This document shows, in pieces, positions 37,182-46,028 of a DNA stretch of 64,000 nt. The position numbers were made by a program, and so were the translations under genes. The DNA is from Roseovarius litorisediminis (GTDB lineage Bacteria; Pseudomonadota; Alphaproteobacteria; Rhodobacterales; Rhodobacteraceae). The notes beneath the pieces were generated by a model. That model ran no database searches, was not told the DNA's origin, and saw only the letters and a program-made list of their open reading frames with translations. The stretch's first letter is position 1. Every line of letters starts with the position of its first letter. The stretch lies in contig NZ_FWFL01000002.1 in NCBI RefSeq assembly GCF_900172295.1, positions 434,001-498,000 on the forward strand, in the 5' to 3' direction.

Positions 37182-37652
37182 TTAAAGGGGTTCCTCGATA
37201 ATGTGATCTTCCCAGTCGTCCTCGTCGATTTCGAATTCGGGCAGGGTGCGGTGTTGCATCGATACGCCGGCGTCATGCACCGATTGCGGATCGCCGGAAA
37301 TCAGCGGATGCCAGTCAAAAAGCGGCTTGCCCTGATGCAGCAGCTTGTATGCGCAGGTTTCGGGCATCCAGTAGAGGTTCTTATCAAGGTTCTGCGGCGT
37401 CAGCGAGATGCATTCAGGCACGAACTGATGGCGGATGGGGTATTGCGCACAAAGGCAACTGGCGTTGTCCAGCAAGCGGCAGGCGATGCGGGTCAGGGCC
37501 ACCTCGCCGGTTTCGTCATCTTCAAGCTTGTTCAGGCAGCATTTGCCACAGCCGTCGCACAACGCCTCCCATTCCTTTTGGGTCATGCGGTTAAGCCGCG
37601 TGGTTTCCCAATAGCGCGGGCTCAGGCCGGTGCGGTCAATTGGATCGGTCAT
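37182..37652 (-). CDS. YcgN/YkgJ-family cysteine cluster protein
   Basis: 156 residues, a conserved cytosolic protein with the CDGCGKCCLNKL cluster near residue 35, CRLLDNASCLCAQYP, and a later Cys in PETCAYKLL. These cysteines probably bind an Fe-S cluster or zinc. The biochemical role is unknown. Overlaps the ribF stop region by four bases (ATGA) and precedes ltaE. Confidence 0.88.
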   Translation of the reverse strand: MTDPIDRTGLSPRYWETTRLNRMTQKEWEALCDGCGKCCLNKLEDDETGEVALTRIACRLLDNASCLCAQYPIRHQFVPECISLTPQNLDKNLYWMPETCAYKLLHQGKPLFDWHPLISGDPQSVHDAGVSMQHRTLPEFEIDEDDWEDHIIEEPL

Positions 37653-38587
37653 AGCGATTTCAGGATGTCGCGGGCCTGGGCGCAGTCGGCATCCATCTGG
37701 GCGATAAACGCCTCAAGGCTGTCAAACTTGGCCTCGGGGCGCAAATAGTCGACAAGCGCAACCGACAGATTCGCGCCATAGAGGTCGCCGGAGAAGTCAA
37801 AAATGAAGGTTTCCAGATTAGGGATCTCTCCGTTGAACATCGGGCGCACTCCAAGGCTGGCGGCGCCGTGGTATTTGCCCTTATGAGGGCCGTCAAGCAC
37901 ATCGACCTGCACGGCGTAAACGCCGAATTTGGGGGGGTGCAGCCCTTCGATCGACATATTGGTGGTAGGATAACCCAGCTCGCGACCACGTTGTTCCCCA
38001 CCAACAACGAGCCCTTCGATACGGTGCCAGTGGCCGAGCATAGCCGCAGCATCGCGTGGGCGGCCCTCAGACAGGGCCAGCCGAATGGCGGTGGAAGAAA
38101 CCTGCCCCTTGTCGCCTTCCAGAAGTTTGGCGATGGTGACGCCAAAGCCCATTTCGCGACCAAAGCGCACAAGATCACCCGCCTGTCCGGCACGGCCTTT
38201 GCCAAAACAGAAATCGGCACCTACAACCACATGTTTCAGCCCCAGACCGTTCGAGATGACGTTGCGGGCGAATTCATACGGGGTGAGGGCCGAAAGGGCG
38301 GCGTTGAAATTCAACTCATAAAGCCGCCTGACCCCCAATTTTTCCAGACGGTGTGCGCGCGCCTCGCGGCCCATCAGGCGAAACGGCGGGGCATCAGGGG
38401 CGAAATATTCGCGCGGATGCGGCTCGAACGTCATGATGCCGAGGGGTGCGTTTATCTTGTCGCCCTCGCGCCGCGCAATATCAATCACCGACTGGTGGCC
38501 CAGATGAACGCCATCGAAATTGCCGATGGCGACGCTGGCGCCCCGATCGGCGTTTTCCACATAGTCATAGTCACGAATGATACGCAT
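37649..38587 (-). CDS. ribF: Bifunctional riboflavin kinase / FAD synthetase
   Basis: 312 residues from MRIIRDYDYVENA. The N-terminal nucleotidyltransferase domain has IGNFDGVHLGHQ and FCFGKGRAGQAGDL, with STAIRLALSEGR after it. The C-terminal kinase domain has GRELGYPTTNMS and GVYAVQVDV with FIFDFSGDLYG. Known role: riboflavin to FMN to FAD. First gene of the ribF-ycgN-ltaE unit. The adjacent flavin-dependent genes elsewhere in the window are not linked to it. Confidence 0.96.
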   Translation of the reverse strand: MRIIRDYDYVENADRGASVAIGNFDGVHLGHQSVIDIARREGDKINAPLGIMTFEPHPREYFAPDAPPFRLMGREARAHRLEKLGVRRLYELNFNAALSALTPYEFARNVISNGLGLKHVVVGADFCFGKGRAGQAGDLVRFGREMGFGVTIAKLLEGDKGQVSSTAIRLALSEGRPRDAAAMLGHWHRIEGLVVGGEQRGRELGYPTTNMSIEGLHPPKFGVYAVQVDVLDGPHKGKYHGAASLGVRPMFNGEIPNLETFIFDFSGDLYGANLSVALVDYLRPEAKFDSLEAFIAQMDADCAQARDILKSL

Positions 38588-38636
38588 AGGGCAGGCGTAG
38601 CGCCCCTGAGGGCCGTGTGCAAGCGGGATGCTTATC

Positions 38637-39362
38637 TTAGCAGGCAGTCCCGCAACGGCGTGCATTCGAGGAGAGAAAAATGTTCAGCTCGCGTTCAAGT
38701 TTAAGGCGCATTGCAGTGGTAAAATCACGATCACGCCCGACGGTCAGCACAAAGGCATCCGGGCCGCCAATCACATAGGCGCGGTAATAATCCACCAACT
38801 GCCGGTCGCCATCGGGGATGGTCAGCCCGTTCACAGTGATATTTCTGGCAACGGCGATATCGCGCGCGGATTGCGGCGGCGAACCCGAGTTGCTTCGGGG
38901 ATCGCCGGATATGTCGATCTTGCGGGATTTGCCTTCATAGGTATTACCCTCAATCAGTTTCACAGAATAATAGATTGCGTCGGCGATAGATGTACCACGC
39001 CCAGCCCCCTGTCGCGGTGCGGTTTCGACCAGATTGGCGAAGGCAGTGGTTGTCGCAAAGTCGTGAAGGTGGTGCCAGCCGACGGCTTGATGATTCAGGC
39101 TGCCGAGGCTCCAGTGCACAAGGGTTACCGCGACGCCACCGGGTTGCCTGGAGATGATATCGAGGATTTCGGGGCTACGGAACGCGTTGGCAATGCCGTG
39201 CATCTGCAGGCGGTATTCACCGGCATTCACACTGATTGATGTGTCCACCGCCAGAACCAGTTCGACCGCAACCGGTTCGGGCGCACCAGCCTTTGTTATG
39301 GCGGCTTGGATCAGCAGGCAAGACAGGGCAAAAAGACGTGACGCGATACGGGTGCTTTTCAT
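38637..39362 (-). CDS. DUF1194 von Willebrand factor A-type secreted protein
   Basis: 241 residues from MKSTRIASRLFALSCLL, a signal peptide; the upstream extension is not conserved-looking and the Shine-Dalgarno is weak (CAGGGCAG). The body is a VWA-like domain of the DUF1194 group. The metal-ion-dependent adhesion site is in VLAVDTSISVNAGEYR, and DISGDPRSNSGSPPQSARD follows. Function unknown; likely periplasmic or surface protein binding. Fifty bases upstream of ribF on the same strand. Confidence 0.85.
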   Translation of the reverse strand: MKSTRIASRLFALSCLLIQAAITKAGAPEPVAVELVLAVDTSISVNAGEYRLQMHGIANAFRSPEILDIISRQPGGVAVTLVHWSLGSLNHQAVGWHHLHDFATTTAFANLVETAPRQGAGRGTSIADAIYYSVKLIEGNTYEGKSRKIDISGDPRSNSGSPPQSARDIAVARNITVNGLTIPDGDRQLVDYYRAYVIGGPDAFVLTVGRDRDFTTAMRLKLERELNIFLSSNARRCGTAC

Positions 39363-39559
39363 TGATCTGCCCTGCATTGCCGTGATCCTTTGGATAGTCA
39401 AACACCAGCGGTCGCCTGCTGTAAACAACGGGCCGCGTGGAAGATCCCGGAGCACGCGGCGTAGGCGCAATATGCAGGCGGGCTGGGTTGAGTTGTTTCC
39501 GTTGACAGAACATTTTTTGCCATAAATTGTATTGCGTAGCGCAACAGAGGAGAATGTTT

Positions 39560-40189
39560 ATGGGCGAAAAACCGATACTTTATGGATTTGATGGATCGAC
39601 CTATGTGCGGACCGTTCGGATGTTTCTGATTGAGAATGGTATCGAGTATGATCAGGTGCCGGTAAATGTTCTGGAGGGCGAGACGCGCCTGCCCGAACAT
39701 CTGGCGCGTCATCCGTTTGGCAAGGTGCCTGTACTGGATATAGACGGCATGCGCCTGCGCGAAACCAGCGCCATCTGCCGTTACCTTGACGAGATCGGCA
39801 ATGGCCCGTGCAGAATACCAGCCGACGCCAAGGCGCGCGCCAAGATGGACGAGGCCGTGGGCCTGTTCGACTGTTACGGCTACAACGCCCTGGTGGGGGT
39901 TGCAGGGTTTTATTTGTTCCCCGACCTGATCGGCGGGCAGGACGATGAGGCGCACAAACAAGCGCTTGAGGACTCAGGCAAGTTGATTGATCTGCTCATG
40001 GAAGAGGCCAACCCCTGGATCGGAGGGGACACGGCGACGCTGGCAGATTATCTGCTGGCACCGATCATGTTCTATGTCTCGCTGACGCCGGATGCCGACA
40101 AGGTATTGGGCAGCGGCAAGATCGCCGACTGGTGGGCCGCGATGCAGACCGTAGAATCCTTCAAGGCTACTGAACCTGATCTGGGTTGA
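39560..40189 (+). CDS. Glutathione S-transferase family protein
   Basis: 209 residues from MGEKPILYGF, chosen because AGAGGAG lies seven bases before this ATG and only one base before the alternative. The thioredoxin-like N-domain (YGFDGSTYVRTVRMFLIENG, HPFGKVPVLDIDGMRLRETSA) precedes an alpha-helical C-domain with GGDTATLADYLLAP. Substrate unknown. Monocistronic, divergent from the DUF1194 gene. Confidence 0.88.
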   Translation: MGEKPILYGFDGSTYVRTVRMFLIENGIEYDQVPVNVLEGETRLPEHLARHPFGKVPVLDIDGMRLRETSAICRYLDEIGNGPCRIPADAKARAKMDEAVGLFDCYGYNALVGVAGFYLFPDLIGGQDDEAHKQALEDSGKLIDLLMEEANPWIGGDTATLADYLLAPIMFYVSLTPDADKVLGSGKIADWWAAMQTVESFKATEPDLG

Positions 40190-40236
40190 AGCGCGCGCCA
40201 AACCGGTGGTGGACGTCAGGCAAGCGTGCTTGCCTC

Positions 40237-40419
40237 TTAGCTCTGATTGGGGCCGCGGCGTTGCCGAATGGCGTTGCGAATTGCGGTCCAGTCGGCGGCT
40301 TCGGCCGTTCTGCCGGCTTCCTTGCATTCGCGCGCCTTTTGGGCAGCTTCGGCTTCGGCCTTACCGCCATGCGTTGAAAGCAGGGCGTTTGCATATTCTG
40401 CGGTTTTGATGGCGTCCAT
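40237..40419 (-). CDS. Small conserved rhodobacterial protein
   Basis: 60 residues from MDAIKTAEYANALL; GGGAGG lies nine bases upstream, which favours this ATG over the one directly behind the Shine-Dalgarno. The sequence is a charged amphipathic helical hairpin (GGKAEAEAAQKARECKEAGR, EAADWTAIRNAIRQRRGP). Similar short proteins are remembered from other Rhodobacterales genomes. No function is known. Confidence 0.65.
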   Translation of the reverse strand: MDAIKTAEYANALLSTHGGKAEAEAAQKARECKEAGRTAEAADWTAIRNAIRQRRGPNQS

Positions 40420-40572
40420 GTCTTTCATCCTCCCGTATGTCTGATGAGACTCGTAGTATCGCTCGCGCATGTAACGAGCATGATAACACGATTCGGGGTG
40501 GCGTGGCGCCGCACGGCCAAGGGCCCGGCAGGTTGCCGCCTGAGCAGGACTGATAGTGCGTTGATGAAAGGG

Positions 40573-41016
40573 TTAATCGAACTTGCCTGATGGGGCCAGA
40601 ACGGTGGCTTCGCCGATCAGGACCTTTTTACCGTTCACCAGACAGCGGCAATCCAGTTGCACGCGGCGTTTGGCGTGGTCGATGCCGATCACCTCGACCT
40701 CGGCATGGACCATGTCGCCGGGTCGCACGGGGCCAAGGAATTTCAGGGTCTGGCCCATGTAGACGGTGCCATGGCCCGGAAGCTGTTCGCCGATCACCGC
40801 CGAAATCAGACCGGCGGTCAGCATCCCATGGGCGATGCGACCCTCAAATATCGTGTCCTGGGCATAGTCATCGTCAAGATGCACCGGGTTGCGGTCGGTG
40901 GAAACCTCAGCAAACATTTCGATATCGCGGTCGGTGACGACTTTGCGCAAATGGCGTGTCATCCCCATCTCGATTTCCTCGATGGTTATGGTTCCGCGCG
41001 GCATGTTGTCCAACAT
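40573..41016 (-). CDS. MaoC-family (R)-specific enoyl-CoA hydratase-like protein
   Basis: 147 residues, a single hot-dog fold. The hydratase motif is DRNPVHLDDDYAQ, with Asp and His as catalytic pair. GRIAHGMLTAGLISAVIG and KFLGPVRPGDMV are also standard. Known for the family: hydration of trans-2-enoyl-CoA to (R)-3-hydroxyacyl-CoA, often feeding polyhydroxyalkanoate synthesis. Good Shine-Dalgarno AGGAGGGTCGA. Stands alone. Confidence 0.88.
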   Translation of the reverse strand: MLDNMPRGTITIEEIEMGMTRHLRKVVTDRDIEMFAEVSTDRNPVHLDDDYAQDTIFEGRIAHGMLTAGLISAVIGEQLPGHGTVYMGQTLKFLGPVRPGDMVHAEVEVIGIDHAKRRVQLDCRCLVNGKKVLIGEATVLAPSGKFD

Positions 41017-41119
41017 TCGACCCTCCTGAACTCGACGGGTGAGTAATTTTAAGACGCATTTGCGACCAATGTTGGAACTTTATTACTTTGCAGGCGCAGA
41101 AAAAACAAGAGGGAATTTG

Positions 41120-41992
41120 TCAGCGCAAATGGCCAATCGTATAGGTCGGTGATGACATTTCCTTTTGAAGATAGGCCTTTAGCGCCTCTGAATCGGGGTG
41201 GTGCGACGTTTTTGTTTCACTGGCTGCCAGCCCGCCGGAGATAAAAAGAGAATCAATATCCTCGCCCATGGCCCCCGCAATGTCGGTTAGCACGCCGTCG
41301 CCAATCGCCAGAATCGCCTGTTTGCCGATGTCCTTTCCCAAGGCGGCCAGTCGCCGGTAGGCCAGATCATAGATTGGCGGGTGCGGCTTGCCGAAATACA
41401 GGCTTTCGCCACCCATTTCGGTATAAAGACGGGCCAGAGCCCCCGCACACCATTCGCGGTGATCGCCACGATCGACCACGATATCGGGATTGGCGCAAAG
41501 CAGCTTCATCCCCTTTTGCTTGGCATAAAGAAAATCGGGGCGCATTGTGGCCGGGTCGGCGTTGGGGTCGAACGGCCCGGCGCAGACGATGCCCTCGGCC
41601 TGATCCAGCGGTACGGGTTCGACATGTACGGGGTTGTCGATGATTTTCAGGGGATCGAATATTTTGCGGTCGCCATCCTGACCGATAAAATAGACCTTTT
41701 TGCCCACCACGCCGCGGAACATCGCGGCGCGGGCGCTGTCGCCCGAGGTGGCGATGCTGTCCCAGCAATCAGACGGCACGCCGATCAGGCCCAGTTGCTT
41801 TTCTACCCGGCTGCGGGACCGCGGCGAGTTGGTGACCAACACCACCTTGCCGCCCTTGGTGCGGTATTCCTGCAGGGCGGAAACCGCGCCGGGGAATGGT
41901 TTTAGCCCGTTGTGCACACAGCCCCAGAGATCGACAAAAAGCGCCTCGTACCGGTCAGAGATTTCGGAAAGGGACTGGATGATCTGGGTCAT
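41120..41992 (-). CDS. HAD-superfamily class IIA hydrolase (TIGR01459 type)
   Basis: 290 residues, NagD-like fold. Motif I is FVDLWGCVHNGL with the nucleophilic Asp, motif II is VTNSPRS, and motif III-IV is FGKPHPPIYDLAY with AIGDGVLTDIAGAM. The class IIA cap lies between. Phosphatase substrate unknown; sugar phosphates are usual for relatives. Single gene, convergent with nothing close. Confidence 0.87.
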   Translation of the reverse strand: MTQIIQSLSEISDRYEALFVDLWGCVHNGLKPFPGAVSALQEYRTKGGKVVLVTNSPRSRSRVEKQLGLIGVPSDCWDSIATSGDSARAAMFRGVVGKKVYFIGQDGDRKIFDPLKIIDNPVHVEPVPLDQAEGIVCAGPFDPNADPATMRPDFLYAKQKGMKLLCANPDIVVDRGDHREWCAGALARLYTEMGGESLYFGKPHPPIYDLAYRRLAALGKDIGKQAILAIGDGVLTDIAGAMGEDIDSLFISGGLAASETKTSHHPDSEALKAYLQKEMSSPTYTIGHLR

Positions 41993-42082
41993 GGAGGGCC
42001 TGAAATTGGGTCTGTCTGCGTCTGGTCTAGGTATGGCAGGGGTATTGGCGATTTGCCAGTGGCTATTCTGACTGCACAGGGT

Positions 42083-42895
42083 TCAGGCCAGCCAGGGAAA
42101 TACAGTTTCGCTTGCTTTGCGCCATGTAAGGAAGGTGCGGCGGGTGAAACTGGCCGCACCCTTTACAAGGTGCAGGGTGCCGGTGCTCAGGCGGGTTTCG
42201 ATCATGCGCTTGGGCAGGTAGGCCGAACCGCCCTGCGCCATAAGATGCGAAAGCGCCCAGTCGGGATTGCTGAAGGACAATGCGGCGGTGTCGTCACCCG
42301 GCCAGGCCTGGGCGTGCTGGGTGCGAAAGGCGGGACCATAATCGACAAAGATATAATCTGGATCCCACCGCATGGCTGCACGGGGGCGGGTGGCAACCTG
42401 CACCAGTTGATCAGCTGCAAATTCTCGGCTGTCGAAATCGGGACCTGTCAGCGGTTCGGGCAGCAGGGCGGCGTCACTGAGCCCGCTTTGCAACCAGCGC
42501 TGGGCGTCCGGGGTCAGGCCCGACCAGATTTCGGTTGCGGTTTCGGGATGGGTTGCGCGCAGCTCAGCGACCCAGGTTTCCCCCAGCCCGGACCAGAGCG
42601 ACGGGTCGCAGACAAAACTGAACAGGCGGGTGACGCCTTGCGGCAGGCTGGTCCGGGCGCGGGCGTTTTGCCAGGTGTTGGCGATCACCTCAGCACTTTC
42701 CAGAAAGGCATAACCAGCCTTGGTTAGCATCGCCCCCTTGCGCGAGCGGATCAGCAGTTTGGCGCCAAGTGACTGTTCCAGCGTATCAAGCCGGGCGGTG
42801 ACGGCGGATTGGGTCACGTTAAGTTCTTCGGCCGCACGATTAAGGTTGCGGGTACGGACAACGGCAAGGAATGTCTGAATCGCGGCAATGTTCAT
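42083..42895 (-). CDS. LysR-family transcriptional regulator
   Basis: 270 residues from MNIAAIQTFLAVV. The N-terminal winged helix is typical (TRNLNRAAEELNVTQSAVTARL, LEQSLGAKLLIRSRKG). The effector-binding domain is shorter than average but reads through. Divergent from the luciferase-like monooxygenase with a 101-bp AT-rich gap, so it most likely controls that cluster. The inducer is unknown and would be a clue to the pathway's substrate. Confidence 0.9.
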   Translation of the reverse strand: MNIAAIQTFLAVVRTRNLNRAAEELNVTQSAVTARLDTLEQSLGAKLLIRSRKGAMLTKAGYAFLESAEVIANTWQNARARTSLPQGVTRLFSFVCDPSLWSGLGETWVAELRATHPETATEIWSGLTPDAQRWLQSGLSDAALLPEPLTGPDFDSREFAADQLVQVATRPRAAMRWDPDYIFVDYGPAFRTQHAQAWPGDDTAALSFSNPDWALSHLMAQGGSAYLPKRMIETRLSTGTLHLVKGAASFTRRTFLTWRKASETVFPWLA

Positions 42896-42996
42896 CGCCA
42901 GATAATGCAAGAATATTGAATTATAATATAGAATAAATCCGTTTTCGTGATTCAAATTTTTCTGCCAGTGTGCATTGAACAACAAAGGAGCGGCCT

Positions 42997-44037
42997 ATGG
43001 AATTCAGCCTTCAGCTTTCGGCGGATTACCCGGATAAGTCTTATGGCGGTGATCGGGTCTACAAGGACATGCTGGATCAGGCGATCTTGGCGGACTGGCT
43101 GGGATTTGATGCGGTTTCCGTTACCGAGCATCATCTGATCAACGTGCTGATGATGCCCGCACCGCTAACCTTTGCCACCAAGATCGCCGCGCACACCCAG
43201 GCAATTAAGATCATGACTTCTATTGTGGTGCTGCCCTTGCATGACATGCGGATCTACGCGGGTGAACTGGTGGTGGCGGATATCTTTACCGAAGGGCGGT
43301 TGATGCTGGGCGTGGGGCGCGGCGCCTTTGCCTATGAAATGGAGCGGCTGGGCGTGCCGATGGGCGAAACACAGGAACGGTTCAACGAGTCGCTGGATGT
43401 GTTACAGGCACTGTTGACGCGCGAAGAGGTAAGCTGGAACGGGAAGTTTTACCAGTTTGAGCCGCTGACGATCATGCCGCGCCCGGTACGGCCGATCAAC
43501 ATGATGATGGCAGTGATGAACCCGGAAGGAATTTATCATTGCACCAAGCGCGGCTTTCACATTCAGACGACACCCCTGTCGGGTAATCATCAACTGCTGC
43601 TGGATCAGGTGGGTGGGTTCAACCGCGCCAAGGACGAGATGGGCGAGGCGGGTCGCGATCTGACCCTGACACTCAGTCGGGTGGGCCATGTGGCGGCATC
43701 CGAAGCCGAGAGACGGCGCAAAGTCGAGATGGCGCAGCGCTACTACAGCCGGTTCGACAATGTCTTTACCGGGCCCGGTATCGTGGACAACGGTATGATC
43801 CGGGAACTGCCGCGCCAACAAACGGCAGAAGAACTGGGGGAAAGTCTTTTGATCTGCACCACGCAGGAAATGATCGACAAGCTTGGACCGTATGCAGAAC
43901 TGGGAATCGACCGGGTTATCCTGAGCATGAATTTCGGGCTTGAGGCACAGGAAACCCTGGATGCAGTTCAGTGCTTTGCCGAAGAGGTGATGCCGCATTT
44001 CACCGGGCGTCACGTGGCCGGGGTGGCCGCGCAATGA
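42997..44037 (+). CDS. Luciferase-like (LLM class) flavin-dependent monooxygenase
   Basis: 346 residues of the bacterial luciferase-like TIM barrel. The opening MEFSLQLSADYPDKSYGG, the ADWLGFDAVSVTEHHL segment, MTSIVVLPLHDMRIYAGELV and DIFTEGRLMLGVGRGAFAYE are typical of LLM oxidoreductases that use reduced FMN supplied by a partner. A flavin reductase gene lies 220 bp downstream, which supports a two-component oxygenase. Its stop overlaps a vestigial ATGA start (see the repeat entry). Likely first step of the cluster. Confidence 0.88.
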   Translation: MEFSLQLSADYPDKSYGGDRVYKDMLDQAILADWLGFDAVSVTEHHLINVLMMPAPLTFATKIAAHTQAIKIMTSIVVLPLHDMRIYAGELVVADIFTEGRLMLGVGRGAFAYEMERLGVPMGETQERFNESLDVLQALLTREEVSWNGKFYQFEPLTIMPRPVRPINMMMAVMNPEGIYHCTKRGFHIQTTPLSGNHQLLLDQVGGFNRAKDEMGEAGRDLTLTLSRVGHVAASEAERRRKVEMAQRYYSRFDNVFTGPGIVDNGMIRELPRQQTAEELGESLLICTTQEMIDKLGPYAELGIDRVILSMNFGLEAQETLDAVQCFAEEVMPHFTGRHVAGVAAQ

Positions 44038-44267
44038 GTGCGGCGCGGGATGATTCACACCATGAATACGTGAGCACGCCTGATGCAATTGCTTGAAACT
44101 TCCTTTCTTGGCCTGCGTTTGGCGCCGTGTTTCGCACTTTCTAAACCGGTTGTGTGCCGGTATTCATATGCCAAAACGCCCATAGGCCCATTACCGTGCA
44201 GAGTGACGAAAGGATGACCGGATGAAGCAGGTTGAAATAACCGCCAAAGGCCCGCAATGAGTGCGGC
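44030..44267 (+). repeat. Direct repeat of the flavin-reductase start, 223 bp apart
   Basis: CGCAATGAGTGCGGC occurs at 44030-44044 and 44253-44267, with further matches after it (CG.GATG.TT). Both copies encode MSAARD. The first overlaps the monooxygenase stop by ATGA and is followed by only 14 more codons before a stop. The second is the real start of the flavin reductase. The segment between them has no gene. This looks like an insertion or duplication that separated two formerly overlapping genes. Confidence 0.65.
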
Positions 44268-44748
44268 ACGCGATGCTTTTATCGGGGCGATGCGGCAAGT
44301 GGCGGCCACGGTGACGGTTGTCACCACCGATGGACCTGCGGGGCAGATGGGCGCCACAGTCAGCGCGTTCACATCCCTGTCGGCCGATCCGCCGTCGGTT
44401 CTGGTATGTCTGAAGGCCGACAGCCGGATTGCACGAGCAGTGGCGGATAACGGGGTGTTCTGCGTCAATATCCTGTCGGAAGATGCGGTGGAGCTGGCCA
44501 ATTGTTTTGCCGGAGCGTTTGATCAGTCCAAACCGAACCGGTTTGAAGGGCTGGAAATCACCGCAACAACAGAGGGGCCGATATTGCCAAAGGCCACGGC
44601 CTTTACCTGTTCGCTGAACCACACGATGATTCATGGCAGCCACGCGATCTGCATCGGCAATGTTACCGGCATTTCCAACGCTGGCGAAAAGCCACTGACC
44701 TATATGAGCGGGGCGTTTCATATCGTGCGTCCCAAGAAAAATTTGTAA
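44257..44748 (+). CDS. Flavin reductase (FMN-binding split barrel)
   Basis: 163 residues of the flavin reductase-like domain: FIGAMRQVAATVTVVTTDG, MGATVSAFTSLSADPPSVLV, the FCVNILSEDAVELANCF segment and GNVTGISNAGEKPLTYMSGAF. Known role: NAD(P)H-dependent reduction of FMN/FAD for a two-component monooxygenase. Here the natural partner is the LLM protein upstream. No strong Shine-Dalgarno sits before the ATG (CCGCCAAAGG is weak). Followed by the tautomerase gene after 11 bp. Confidence 0.9.
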   Translation: MSAARDAFIGAMRQVAATVTVVTTDGPAGQMGATVSAFTSLSADPPSVLVCLKADSRIARAVADNGVFCVNILSEDAVELANCFAGAFDQSKPNRFEGLEITATTEGPILPKATAFTCSLNHTMIHGSHAICIGNVTGISNAGEKPLTYMSGAFHIVRPKKNL

Positions 44749-44759
44749 GGAGCAGGACG

Positions 44760-44954
44760 ATGCCGATTATTCGGGTGGAGATGTTCAAGGGGCGCACTGT
44801 TGAGCAAAAGCGCGCGCTGGTCCGGCGCCTGACAGAGGCATTTGTGACTGCGGCAGGCGTTAACCCAGACAGCGTGCAGGTGGTGATCACCGATGTCGAC
44901 AAAAGCGACTGGGGGTCGGGAGGGCAATTGGCCTCGGACAAGTTTCCGGACTGA
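44760..44954 (+). CDS. 4-oxalocrotonate tautomerase family protein
   Basis: 64 residues. The catalytic N-terminal proline (after Met removal) is present in MPIIRVEMFKGRTVEQKRAL, and the usual arginine appears in the first helix region. C-terminal VQVVITDVDKSDWGSGG is typical of the family. Known role: tautomerisation of enol/keto acids in ring-cleavage pathways. Shine-Dalgarno AAGGAGCAGG. Its place between a monooxygenase pair and a dehydrogenase suggests a ring- or keto-acid-handling catabolic step. Confidence 0.88.
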   Translation: MPIIRVEMFKGRTVEQKRALVRRLTEAFVTAAGVNPDSVQVVITDVDKSDWGSGGQLASDKFPD

Positions 44955-44960
44955 CGGCCC

Positions 44961-46028
44961 ATGACTGTTCAGGCGCAATCCGGGTCAAAGCTGAAGGCAA
45001 ATGATCGTGTGGCCGTTCCAGCTGACCGGATTGTTGATCTGGCAACCCGGATGTTTGTGGCTTCCGGATGCGACGGCGACGTGGCCCATACCGTGGCCTG
45101 CCATCTGGCTGAGGCGGATCATTGCGGGGTGGAGTCGCACGGGTTGGTTCGCGTTCTGCAATATACCCGCGAATTTCGCGATGGTGCGCTGGACCCGTCA
45201 GCGCGGCCTGTGATCCACAGCGAGGCCCCCAACCGGCTGAAGATCGACGCAGGCGGCGGCATTGGCATTCCGGCGATGGCATTGGCGCTGCGCGAAGCGG
45301 CAAAAGCGGCGCGGGCCGAAGGCTTGGCTGTTGCCAGTGTGATCGGGGCCGGACATACCGGAAGGCTGGGCGCCTTTGCCGAAGAGGCCGCGCGCGAGGG
45401 ATGCATGACGATCACATTGGGCGGTGGCAACCGGCAGACCTGGCGCATGGTCGCCCCGCATGGCGGACGGCAGGCGCTATTGCCCACAAACCCTTATTGT
45501 ATAGGTATTCCTGGCGGATATCGCGGGCCGGTCGTGCTGGATATCGCGACCTCGCAAATCGCGGGCGGATGGATTTATGCGGCGCGGGCGGCGGGCATCA
45601 ATCTGCCCGACGGGGCGGTGGTTGACCGAGACGGAATGCCCACGCGGAAGCCGGCGGATTATTTCAACGGTGGTGCGATATTGCCCAAAGGCGGGCCGTT
45701 GGGATCGGGGCTTGCGCTGATTGCAGAGCTGGTTGGTGAGGCGATGCTGGGCCCGGTTGAGAAGGGCGAGATCAACTGGCTGGTTCTGGCGTTGGATTGT
45801 GGGCAATTCCGGGGGCCGGGGACGATGCAGCGTGCCGCCGAAGAGATTTTGACCGAGATCCGGGATTGCCCTCCGGCGCAGGGCGTTGACCGGGTGATGG
45901 TGCCAGGGGAGCGTGAACGCGACCAGATGGCCGGTGGCGACCGCACGCATCTGCGTCTGCCAGAGCCGATCTGGCAACAGATACTGGACATGGCCCGCGA
46001 CATGGGACTTGAGGAGAAGATGACATGA
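44961..46028 (+). CDS. Malate/L-lactate (Ldh2/MDH2-type) dehydrogenase
   Basis: 355 residues of the second L-lactate/malate dehydrogenase family (also sulfolactate, ureidoglycolate and similar enzymes). Motifs include CHLAEADHCGVESHGLVRV with the catalytic His, GIGIPAMALALREAAKAARA, SVIGAGHTGRLGAFAEEAAR and TNPYCIGIPG with PVVLDIATSQIAGG. Known role: NAD(P)H-linked oxidation of 2-hydroxyacids. Six bases after the tautomerase, and its stop overlaps the hydrolase start (ATGATG). Confidence 0.9.
   Translation: MTVQAQSGSKLKANDRVAVPADRIVDLATRMFVASGCDGDVAHTVACHLAEADHCGVESHGLVRVLQYTREFRDGALDPSARPVIHSEAPNRLKIDAGGGIGIPAMALALREAAKAARAEGLAVASVIGAGHTGRLGAFAEEAAREGCMTITLGGGNRQTWRMVAPHGGRQALLPTNPYCIGIPGGYRGPVVLDIATSQIAGGWIYAARAAGINLPDGAVVDRDGMPTRKPADYFNGGAILPKGGPLGSGLALIAELVGEAMLGPVEKGEINWLVLALDCGQFRGPGTMQRAAEEILTEIRDCPPAQGVDRVMVPGERERDQMAGGDRTHLRLPEPIWQQILDMARDMGLEEKMT

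Noticed and set aside
36483..37748. A 421-codon plus-strand frame across ltaE, ycgN and ribF
   Set aside because: It spans three well-supported genes on the other strand and ends inside ribF. It is a shadow.
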